This document shows, piece by piece, positions 4,958 to 14,500 of a stretch of 34,553 bases of DNA. Numbering within the stretch: position 1 is the first letter of the stretch; each line of letters opens with the position of its first letter. Origin of the DNA: a virus; IMG/VR virus record IMGVR_UViG_3300035703_000264, positions 1 to 34,553 of that record, one strand, 5' to 3'. Position numbers and translations under genes: made by a program. Below the pieces are notes generated by a model. The model saw nothing but the letters and a program-made list of their open reading frames with translations. It was not told the DNA's origin and did not search any database.

Positions 4958-5106
4958 TGGTAAAATATAACGTACTTTATAAAGGGCGTAAAATTTATAA
5001 GAACCTCAGTTCAGAAGAATGTACTGAGGTTCTTCAAGAACTCTCTGAGCGTTTTTACTCGGATGAAGAGTTTGATATCACTTTAATTGAATTGGAGGAA
5101 ATTTAA
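4957..5106 (+). CDS. Hypothetical small acidic protein (49 aa)
   Basis: This frame encodes 49 residues: MVKYNVLYKGRKIYKNLSSE, then ECTEVLQELSERFYSDEEFD and ITLIELEEI. It reads as a beta hairpin, a helix and a beta strand, typical of compact phage micro-proteins of unknown function. Its ATG overlaps the glycosyltransferase TAA, and its own TAA overlaps the next ATG. GGAGG at 5093-5097 near its end serves the next gene. Confidence 0.65.
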   Translation: MVKYNVLYKGRKIYKNLSSEECTEVLQELSERFYSDEEFDITLIELEEI

Positions 5107-5240
5107 TGGCACTTAAAGGTAATGTATTTCAACCTGGAGCACCTAAAAAAACACGTCAAGGCCGCTCGGCTCGTACACTTCTATCAGCAACCTCTCGCAA
5201 TGGTAAGAAGAAGCGTTATCGTGGACAAGGTAAAGGTTAA
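5106..5240 (+). CDS. Conserved small basic cyanophage protein (44 aa)
   Basis: This frame encodes 44 residues: MALKGNVFQPGAPKKTRQGR, then SARTLLSATSRNGKKKRYRG and QGKG. It is highly basic, with an 'FqPGaPKKTrqG.S' start and a '...SRNGkKkRYRGQGk' tail that I recall from many cyanomyovirus genomes. It looks like a nucleic-acid-binding or virion-packaged peptide, but no function is established. A GGAGG nine bases upstream fits the start. Confidence 0.75.
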   Translation: MALKGNVFQPGAPKKTRQGRSARTLLSATSRNGKKKRYRGQGKG

Positions 5241-5266
5241 ATAGTAATAAGTCCATAAATTTAAAC

Positions 5267-5866
5267 ATGTATTATTTTGATTCCAAAGATGAATGGAATT
5301 CAATTCATGTAGAAGATTTGTGGGTATATGATAAGTTAATTTTAAATCGTCGTCTAAGGCATCTCTGTGGACCTACAGGGATGCCTGTTCCATATCCAGG
5401 AACTTATATCGTCCGACCAAGTATTAATTTACTTGGTATGGGACGATTTTCTCGTATAGAGTGGATTGATTATGATACGGAACACTTTCATCCTTCAGAA
5501 TTTTGGTGCGAAATATTTGAAGGTGACCATATAAGTGTTGATTTTTATAAGAAAAAATCTCAACTGGTTGTACTAGGAGAAAGAGATAATGGTGATCCAC
5601 TATACAAATGGAAAAAATGGACTAAAATTCAATTAAATGTCGAATTTCCAGATATTTTAAATGATTTGAAAGGAGATTATGAGTGGATTAACTGCGAATT
5701 TATAGGAAATAAACTCATAGAAGTGCATTTCAGAAGAAATCCAGACTTCAGATATGGAAATACTGTTGCAATTCCTGTTTGGAAAGGCGATAGACCACAA
5801 AAAAATGGAGATTTAACCTTTGTGTCGGATAAAGACTACTTGAGAAGAGGATTTTTTATAGATTAA
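5267..5866 (+). CDS. Conserved phage protein with ATP-grasp-like features
   Basis: The protein is 199 residues. The order of motifs is a CGPTGMPVPYPG loop, then YIVRPSINLLGMGRFSRIEW (about 47-66), FWCEIFEGDHISVDFY (about 79-94), and INCEFIGNKLIEVHFRRNPD (about 141-160). 'viRP..N..GMG', a conserved 'wCE...G.H.SvD', and a late 'E.I..kLIEvH.R.nPD' resemble the nucleotide- and metal-binding elements of ATP-grasp ligases. Fold membership is therefore suspected, not shown. A CATAAATT 7 bases upstream is a weak late-promoter candidate. It lies directly before the virion genes; the substrate is unknown. Confidence 0.55.
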   Translation: MYYFDSKDEWNSIHVEDLWVYDKLILNRRLRHLCGPTGMPVPYPGTYIVRPSINLLGMGRFSRIEWIDYDTEHFHPSEFWCEIFEGDHISVDFYKKKSQLVVLGERDNGDPLYKWKKWTKIQLNVEFPDILNDLKGDYEWINCEFIGNKLIEVHFRRNPDFRYGNTVAIPVWKGDRPQKNGDLTFVSDKDYLRRGFFID

Positions 5867-5908
5867 CGGGATAGCAACCCCGTAAAAAGTTCTGATTTAG
5901 CAAATCAG
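5866..5908 (+). promoter_or_regulatory. Twin hairpins with matching TAGCAA loops before the 86-aa gene
   Basis: Hairpin 1 pairs ACGGG (5866-5870) with CCCGT (5879-5883) around ATAGCAAC. Hairpin 2 pairs CTGATTT (5892-5898) with AAATCAG (5902-5908). If its top base pairs open, it also presents TTAGCAA. The right arm of hairpin 2 shares bases with the AGGAG (5907-5911) of the next gene, so it could control translation. Neither hairpin has a T tract. Confidence 0.55.
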
Positions 5909-5917
5909 GAGAAAAAA

Positions 5918-6178
5918 ATGACTAAAAAAGTTGATAAAGACCAAAATTTCATGAAAAATGAGTGGGGAACTGAATATTTGGCAAGTGAATATGGTTGGGA
6001 CGAAAGAATTCAAAGGCAAAAGATGCTTCGTGAAATTGCAAACGATGATCTAACACCAAAAAAGCATGATTTTGCAGTCCAAAATGAAATTCACGAAAAA
6101 ATTCGTAATGATGAAGATTATGATGACTGGGAATATGGAACAGAACCTCTTTATGAGTCAAAAAACCTGAATAAATAA
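5918..6178 (+). CDS. Hypothetical acidic protein (86 aa)
   Basis: This protein is 86 residues and rich in Asp, Glu, Lys, Tyr and Trp. It contains NEWGTEYLASEYGWDERIQR, a KMLREIANDDL helix and a strongly acidic tail (NDEDYDDWEYGTEPLYES). AGGAG at 5907-5911, partly inside a hairpin, sets the start. No domain is recognised. The last codons, Asn-Lys-stop, are written with the late promoter of the following wedge operon. Confidence 0.65.
   Translation: MTKKVDKDQNFMKNEWGTEYLASEYGWDERIQRQKMLREIANDDLTPKKHDFAVQNEIHEKIRNDEDYDDWEYGTEPLYESKNLNK
6170..6177 (+). promoter_or_regulatory. Late promoter (AATAAATA) for gp25 and the baseplate operon
   Basis: AATAAATA matches the T4-like cyanophage late consensus NATAAATA. 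It overlaps the Asn-Lys-stop end of the upstream gene, 21 bases before the gp25 start. The 13-mer AATAAATAAGATA here recurs exactly at 27596-27608. Confidence 0.65.
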
Positions 6179-6198
6179 GATAGATTTATAGCATCTAA

Positions 6199-6600
6199 AT
6201 GCCTTTAGAGCGAGTTAGTCAAGGTTTTAAGGATCTGAGTATGTCATTTCAGATCAATCCACTTAATTCTGATCTTATTGCACTCAAAAATGAGAGTGCA
6301 ATAGCTCGTTCTATTCGCAATTTGGTTCTCACTCTTCCTGGAGAAAGATTTTTTAATCAATCTCTTGGTTCAAATGTAAGTGCAAGTCTTTTTGAAAATA
6401 TTGATGAAATTTCTGCATCTATAATCAAAGAAGAAATTGAAAATACGATTAATAATTATGAACCAAGAGTAAGATTAATTAATGTTGCAGTTGCTCCTAA
6501 TTATGATCAGGGAGAATTTAACGTGACTGTTCAATATGAAATCATTGGGATCGATGTTTTATCTCAACAATTATCATTCGCACTACAGCCAACTCGATAA
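6199..6600 (+). CDS. gp25: Baseplate wedge subunit gp25
   Basis: This 133-residue protein is very close in length to T4 gp25 (132). It has the GPW/gp25 family layout: an early SFQINPLNSDLIALKNESAI segment, then RNLVLTLPGERFFNQSLGS (about 42-60), and the conserved 'EPR' in NNYEPRVRLINVAVAP (about 90-105), followed by a beta strand (FNVTVQYEI). gp25 is a sheath-initiator-like wedge component that links the baseplate wedge to the contractile sheath. There is no clear ribosome-binding site, but a late promoter lies just upstream. Its TAA is followed directly by the gp6 ATG. Confidence 0.93.
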   Translation: MPLERVSQGFKDLSMSFQINPLNSDLIALKNESAIARSIRNLVLTLPGERFFNQSLGSNVSASLFENIDEISASIIKEEIENTINNYEPRVRLINVAVAPNYDQGEFNVTVQYEIIGIDVLSQQLSFALQPTR

Positions 6601-8517
6601 ATGGCACTCGTAAATTTTACCAACCTAGACTTCGATCAAATAAAGACTTCGATTAAAGATTATCTGAGATCGAACTCAAACTTTACTGACTACGATTTTG
6701 ATGGGTCTAACTTATCAGTATTAATTGATGTATTAGCATATAATACATACATATCCTCATATAATGCTAATATGATTAGCAATGAGGTTTTTATTGATAG
6801 TGCTACTCTTCGAGAGAATGTGGTTTCTTTAGCCAAAACAATTGGTTACATTCCAAGATCAAGAAAATCTTCAAGAGCAAATATATCTTTCTTTGTAGAC
6901 ACAACTGGATTTCCTACAAATCCTCTAACTTTAACTCTAAAAAGAGGAACTGTTTGTACTTCATCAACATCTTTTGGAAATACTAGTTATACTTTTTCAA
7001 TTCCAAATGACATTACAGTTCCTGTTGTAAATGGAATTGCATTTTTTGATAGTATTAATGTTTATGAGGGAACATTTTTAACATCAAACTTTACTGTTAA
7101 TAGTTTAAATCCATCACCTCCACAAAGATACATTCTTGATAATGCAAATATTGATACTTCGTCAATTCAAGTATCAGTAAGAAATAGTCAGAATAGTAAT
7201 ATCTCTAGAAAATTTTTACCATCTGATAGTATCTTTGAAGTTACATCGTCATCAAGAGTTTTCTTTATTCAGGAAATAGAAGATCAGAGATACGAACTTA
7301 TTTTTGGAGATGGAATTTTTGGAGAAAAATTAGAGAACTTAAATTATGTTGAAGCTTCTTACATTGTTACGAATGGAGAAAATGGAAATGGAGTCTCATC
7401 TTTTATTTTCAATGGAAGAATCTTAGATAACAATGGTGTTGTAGTAACTAGTGGAGTATCTCTCGTTACTACAAATATTATCTCTGAAGGTGGAAAAGAA
7501 GTTGAGTCTGTACAGTCAATTAAAAATTATGCACCAAGAATCTACGCATCACAAAACAGAGCAGTAACTTCAAATGATTATGAAGCTTTGATTCCAAAAA
7601 TTTATCCGGAGACAGATTCTGTTTCTGTTTTTGGTGGAGAAGAGTTAAACCCTCCACAATATGGAAAAGTTTTTATTAGCATCAAACCATTTTATGGTTC
7701 ATTTGTTCCCAATAGCATAAAAGATAATTTAAAGAAAGAACTGAGAAAGTATAGTGTTGCTGGAATTGTTCCAGAAATTATGGATTTAAAATACTTATAC
7801 ATTGAAACTGATTCGACAGTTTATTATAATTCAAATCTTTCACCAAGTCCTGAGTTTGTAAAGACTATTGTTTCGCAAAATATTCAAAATTATTCCGACT
7901 CTACTGAACTAAATCAATATGGAGCAAGATTTAAATACAGTAAATTCCAAAAGATAATTGATGATAGTCATGAGTCGGTTACTTCAAATATCACAAAAAT
8001 TGCAATTAGAAGAGATTTATCCACAAAAGTGAATCAACTTGCACAATATGAAATTTGTTTTGGAAATGCATTTCATATTAAAAATGTAAATGGTTATAAT
8101 ATTAAATCATCGGGATTTACTATTAGTGGAAATCCAAATACCTTGTACATGTCAGATTTGCCAAATAGTGATCAAACTACTGGATCAATATTTTTCTTCC
8201 AACTATCATCAGAGACAGAAGGACTAATTGTTAAACAATCTGCAGGAACTATAGACTATGTAAAAGGTGAGATATTATTAAATCCTGTTAATTTTACTTC
8301 TACTAGTAAATCTATTGGCGGTGATCCAATTATTGAAATTTCTGCCTCTCCAAAGTCTAATGATGTTATAGGATTGCAAGATTTATATCTTCAATTAGAC
8401 ACCACTAAAAGTGTGTTAAATATGTTATCAGATGAAATTTCTTCTGGTGCTGATCCATCAGGTTCAACTTACCAGACTACATCAAGTTACCTTAATGGGA
8501 CCCTAGTAAGATCATAA
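6601..8517 (+). CDS. gp6: Baseplate wedge subunit gp6
   Basis: The length of 638 residues compares with 660 in T4 gp6. The N-terminus (VNFTNLDFDQIKTSIKDYLR, then FDGSNLSVLIDVLAYNTYIS and IGYIPRSRKSS) is characteristic of gp6/baseplate J-like proteins. Later segments include FGDGIFGEKLENLNY (about 238-252) and ASQNRAVTSNDYEALIPKIY (about 316-335), the standard J-domain motifs. gp6 dimers form the inner iris of the baseplate wedge with gp7 and gp25. The gene directly abuts gp25 and is followed after four bases by the giant protein, fitting the T4 order 25-6-7-8. Confidence 0.95.
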   Translation: MALVNFTNLDFDQIKTSIKDYLRSNSNFTDYDFDGSNLSVLIDVLAYNTYISSYNANMISNEVFIDSATLRENVVSLAKTIGYIPRSRKSSRANISFFVDTTGFPTNPLTLTLKRGTVCTSSTSFGNTSYTFSIPNDITVPVVNGIAFFDSINVYEGTFLTSNFTVNSLNPSPPQRYILDNANIDTSSIQVSVRNSQNSNISRKFLPSDSIFEVTSSSRVFFIQEIEDQRYELIFGDGIFGEKLENLNYVEASYIVTNGENGNGVSSFIFNGRILDNNGVVVTSGVSLVTTNIISEGGKEVESVQSIKNYAPRIYASQNRAVTSNDYEALIPKIYPETDSVSVFGGEELNPPQYGKVFISIKPFYGSFVPNSIKDNLKKELRKYSVAGIVPEIMDLKYLYIETDSTVYYNSNLSPSPEFVKTIVSQNIQNYSDSTELNQYGARFKYSKFQKIIDDSHESVTSNITKIAIRRDLSTKVNQLAQYEICFGNAFHIKNVNGYNIKSSGFTISGNPNTLYMSDLPNSDQTTGSIFFFQLSSETEGLIVKQSAGTIDYVKGEILLNPVNFTSTSKSIGGDPIIEISASPKSNDVIGLQDLYLQLDTTKSVLNMLSDEISSGADPSGSTYQTTSSYLNGTLVRS

Positions 8518-8521
8518 AAAT

Positions 8522-11500
8522 ATGTCAGAAAAGAGAGTTAAAATTAGTTCAATTGTTGAGAATCAACTTCCTAATTTTATAAAGGAAGATTTTCCTCTAG
8601 TAGCAGAATTTTTATCGCAATACTATACCTCAACAGAATATCCAGGAGGTTCTGTAGACATTCTACAGAATATAGATCAGCATATAAAATTAGAGTCTCT
8701 CACCGGTCTAACAGACTCAACAACTCTTTCTACTGATATTAGTTTTTTTGAAACTGACATTATAGTCAGCTCAACTAGTGGATTTCCAGATAGTTATGGA
8801 TTAATTCAAATTGATTCGGAAATTATTACATATACAGGAAAGACAGAAACATCTTTCACTGGTTGTGTAAGAGGATTTAGTGGAATTACATCATTTCATG
8901 ATAAAAATCATCCAGATCATTTGGTATTCAGTGATTCAGAAATATCTGAACATGTTTCTGGAACTACAGTACAGAATTTGAGTTCTTTATTTTTAAAGGA
9001 ATTTTTTGATAAAATTAAAAAACAAGTTATTCCTGGATTTGATAACCGAACTTTAGATGCAGATTTAAATCAAAGAGTTTTTATTCAAAGAGCAAAAGAT
9101 TTCTATTCTTCTAAAGGTACTGATGGTTCCTTCTCTATTTTATTTGGAGCTCTTTATGGTGAGCCTGTTCAGGTCATTAAACCTAGAGACTATTTGTTTA
9201 AACCTTCAGATGCTCAATATCGATTAGTTCGTGATTTAGTCGTTGAAGCATTAGATGGTAATCCAGAACTACTTGTAAACAGAACACTTTTTCAGGATCA
9301 AACAAAAGATTTTCCAAAAGCATTTGGATCAGTAACTAGTGTAGAAAAAATCACAAGAGATGGAAAAGAATACTATATCTTAAGTCTTGATTATGATTAT
9401 GATAAAGATATTGATGTAGAAGGATCTGTTTTTGGTAGGTTTTCTATTCATCCTCAAACAAAAATCGTATCTGAAGTTATTTCCGGATCAAATACGATTG
9501 ATGTTGACTCAACTGTAGGATTTCCAGAGTCTGGTAATCTTATAGTAAGATTGGAAAATGAAACCGAATTGAGCATTTCTTACCAATCAAAATCTCTTAC
9601 GCAGTTTTTTGGATGTTCTGGCATAACACAAGATATTCCTGATGCATCAAACATCAGGATAGATGCCTATGCTTATGGATATGTTGGTTTTGACACCAAC
9701 GCAACTGCAAAGGTAAGAGTAACTGGTGTTTTGTCCGATCTTCAAATTGATGATCAAACAAAATATTGTGGTGATAATGACACCATTAAAATTAAGTCAC
9801 TTGGAAAAGAAGTTGATAATATAAAATTTAATAATTGGTTCTACAACATATCTACAAAATATGATGTTAAAAATATCTCTTTAGTTGATTTTTTAAATAA
9901 TTCATATTTGATTGAAACTTATGATGAAAATAATTTTGTTCTTGGCGATTCTATAATTATAGAATCAAACGGCAATATTGCTATAGGTCAAATTTCTACG
10001 ATAGAAAATTTAAATGCATTTGTTGTATCGGGACAAGGGCAATTAAATCTTAATTACAAATATCAAGTCAGAAAAAAAGTATCCAAAACAAATTCTATAA
10101 ATTTTCCTGAGACAAGTATATACTCTACAAATGTCCAAAACACTTACGCCGATAAAAATGAAGATCTTTATGTAGCATCTTCTTCTCTACCTTCATATTT
10201 TGGACAACCTTTAGAAATTAAAGATAGATCGATAACATTCTCAGGATCTTTTTCTGGAGAAACATTAGTTATTGGCAATCATGATTTTTATACTGGCGAA
10301 GCCGTTTACTATGAATCAAATTCTAGTGCAAATTCTTTGGGAATTCCAAATGGAATTTATTATATTAAGAGAGTAAATAATACCACAGTAAAACTATCAA
10401 GAAGTAGAGCAAATATTTACAATGAAAGTTTTATTTCTCTCAATAGCAATGGTGCAATTGTAGACAATAAACTTTCACATCTAGATTTTTACGGTAAAAC
10501 ACTTAAATCACAACATTTAATTAGAAAAATATCAAAACCAATTGAAACTGATACTGATACAACAACAGATTTTGGTCCAACGGGAATTTTAGTTAATGGT
10601 GTAGAGATTCTAAATTATAAATCTAAAGATTCCATATTTTATGGTGCAATTGAAAAAATTGATGTCATAAGTCCTGGAACTGGATATGATGTAATAAATC
10701 CTCCTATCTTGTCAATATTAGATAATCAAGGATCTTCCGCGCAAGGTTTTTGTAGTGTTGAAGGTGGATTAGAAAGAATTGATGTAATTGATTCTGGTTT
10801 TGATTATGTAACGGAACCAGTCATAAACATTACTGGAGGTTCCGGAACTGGAGCAATTGCAAAAGCAAAACTTGCAGAATTTAGACACTCAGTTAATTTT
10901 AACCCCGAAGCTACAGCACTACTAGTTAACTTAACATCTAATACTATTGGATTTTCTTCTTTCCATAAATTTAGAGATGGTGAGAAAGTAACATATCTTA
11001 CCAATAGAGGCGTGTCTGTTGGTGGTTTAAGCACCAATTCGTCTTATTATGTTTATGTTGAAGACTCGTTTAATGTTAAATTACATAAAACTTATGACGA
11101 TGCAATTATTGGAGTAAATACCATAAGTTTGACATCATATGGATCAGGTAATCATTCTTTTGTTGCGGACAAAGTTAAAAAGAAAATTCTCAAAATAGAT
11201 GTTATCAATTCAGGAAGCGGATACAAAAATAGAAAGATTGATACACCTATATCTGGTATCAATACTTATAACAATACTATAGATATAGTAGACCATGGAT
11301 ATAATAGTGGAGAAGTTATTAGATATTCGTCTTCTAATACTCCACCAGATGGATTATCCAATAATTCAGATTACTATGTAACTAAAATATCTGATAATCA
11401 ATTTAAGTTATCTCCAGTTGGACTTGGATCCACAAATATAGATTTTTACTATAACACAAATCAGTTTGTTAAACTTCAATCTACGGGAATTGGCACTCAT

Positions 11501-14500
11501 ACATTCAACTACACTCCAATTGTCGTTACAGTTGATGGAGTAGTAGGAGTTTCTACAAAATCTGGCCAAGATTTTAATGCAAAAGTTCAACCAATTTTTA
11601 GGGGAGAAGTAAAATCAATTTTTATTTCTAATGGTGGTTCTAACTATGGATCACAAGAAATACTCAATTATAATAGGCAACCAATTATTTCGGTAAACAG
11701 TGGTACTGGTGCAGAAGTAATTCCAATTATTTCTGATGGAAAAATTGTTGAGGTATTGGTAGTTAATTCTGGTTCTGGGTATAATTCTTCTCCAGATCTA
11801 ATTATCGAAGGTCCTGGTCAAGGAGCACTACTTACTCCGATAATTCAAGATGGTCTAATATTAGAAATCAAAGTAATAACTGGTGGATTTGGATATGTTG
11901 GAGGATCTACAAAAATAAGAGTAGTATCTTCTGGATCTGGAGCTAAGTTTCAATCACTCACTAAGAAGTGGACAGTTAATCTTGTAGAAAGATACTTACA
12001 GACTAATCAAATTACTGCTGATGATGGATTTATTGCAAAAGGAATAAACAGTGCCAATGAATTGGAATATTGTCACTTGTATGCTCCAAGAAAATTAAGA
12101 CAATCAGTATATTCTTCTAGATTAATAGGTGGAGTTAAAAGATATTTTCCAGATCTTTCAATAATAAACAATACTGAAGTCAATTCATCATATCACTCAC
12201 CAATAATTGGATGGGCTTATGATGGAAATCCAATTTATGGTCCTTATGGATATTCTTTCACTACTGGTGGTCCTATAAAGCAATTAAAGAGTGGATATGA
12301 GTTAGTCAATAAAACAGGTAGACCTTCAACTTCATTATATCCATTGGGACTTTTTGTAGAAGATTATTCCTATAAAGCTTCTGGAGATCTAGATTCACAT
12401 AATGGAAGATTCTGCGTAACTCCAGAATTTCCAAATGGAACTTATGCGTACTTCGCATCTCTTGATCAAGGTATAGAGTCTTCTCCACCTTTCCGTGGAT
12501 ATAAAAAACCAAGTTTTCCATACTTTATAGGTAATTCTTTTAAGTCTGAGAAAATTACAGAAAACTTTGATCCTAAATGGAACCAAAGTGATATTGATAT
12601 CAATGAAAAACAGTGGTTTAGGAATACAAAACCATATGGATTTGCCAACAAAAATAGTTATTATGAATATATTTTAAATCCAAATGATATTAGGCAAAGT
12701 AATTCTATTGTTAGATTTAGTGAAAAAGGATCTATAACTTCTATTGGTATAAAAACTGGCGGAATTGATTATAAAGTTGGAGACACTATAACTTTTAATA
12801 ATGAAGGAACCTATGGAACTGGTGCATTTACAAAGGTATCTTCTATTAAAGGAAAAGAAGTAAACCAAATAAGTGTTGAAAGTACAAATATTTTTAATGT
12901 AGAATTTGCACCTCTATTATCAAACAATGTTTTTGTTGGTTTTTCTACCTTACCACATTCTCTTATAAACTCAGATATTATCAATATAAGTGGTTTAAGC
13001 ACAACTAATACGGGACTGAGTGGTAATTTTGTTGTAGGTGTTAGAACCGATACATTAGTTTTACAGTCTTCAATTGGATCTACTTCTTCGACAGGTATTG
13101 TTACATATTTTTCAGTATATGGATCTATTAATTATCCATATGTGAGAGAGAATGATATATTTGAACTTGACTCCGAAAAGATAAAAGTTCTAAACATTGA
13201 CTCAAGTTCTTCTAGAATTAGAGTTCTTAGAGAGTTTGATTCTACTATAGGATCTTCTCATACTGCATCAACAGTTCTTTACTCTAAGAGTAGAAAGTTC
13301 ACTGTCAATGGCGGCATTTCTTCATCAATTTACAACCTCAATAAAGAAATTTATTTTGATCCAAAAGAATCTCTAGGTATAGGTACAGTATCTGGCGTTG
13401 GAGTAGGATCTACAATATATTTTTCAAATCCTGGTGTTGGAATAACTGCAATATTTGTTCCTACGAAATCAATTTATTTAAAAGATCACAACTTACAAAC
13501 AGGAACGGAGATTTTTTATTCTTCAAATGGCGGAACTTCTATAGGAGTTTCTACTGATGGTGTAACAACTACAACTCTTACAGAAAATCAATCTCTTTAT
13601 GTTGCAAAGATAACAAATGATTTAATACAAATAGCAACATCTAAAGTTGGATTGGGTTCAACTGGTACATTTGTTGGAATTAATAGTTCAGTTGTTACTA
13701 ATACACTATATTTGACCAATGTAGGAACAGGAGATTATCATAGTTTTACTACAAATTATGAAAATGTAGTTACTGGAAGAGTATCTAAAAATTTAGTCAC
13801 AGTTTCAACAGCTACAACTCACGGACTTCGTTTCAATGACTCCGTTAATGTTACTTGTATTTCTGGAGTTACTACGACATATAAAATTTCATACAATGAT
13901 AACAATAGAGTTTTAACATTTAATTCTAAGAATTTTGTTGGAGCAAATGTAAACGTAAACTCAAATACAATTTCAATCCAAAATCACAACTATCATACTG
14001 GTGATTCAGTATTACACACTTCATCATCACCTTCTGGAGGCCTTTTAGATAGTAAGATTTACTATATTATAGTTATTGATTCGGATAATATAAGACTATC
14101 AGAATCTTACTATAATGCAACTATTCTAAATCCAGTATATGTTGATATAACATCAGCATCTTTAGGAACACTTTCTTTAGTAAATCCAAGTATAAATGTA
14201 ACCAAAAATCAAAACTTAGTGTTTGATTTATCGGATAGTTCACTATCATATACGAAAAATTCGATCAAATATTCTGCTTTTGATTTCAACTTATACTATG
14301 ATTCTGAATTTAAGCATCCATTCTTCACAACAGATGATACAAGAATATTCAATGTAATTAAGAGTGGAAGAGTTGGAATCGATACTACAGCAAAACTGAC
14401 TTTAACAATTGACCAAAACGTTCCAGAAACTTTATTTTATAATTTAAATCCAATCAATCAGTCTGATCTTCCAGTCGAAAAACTAAATTTAGTAACTGAT

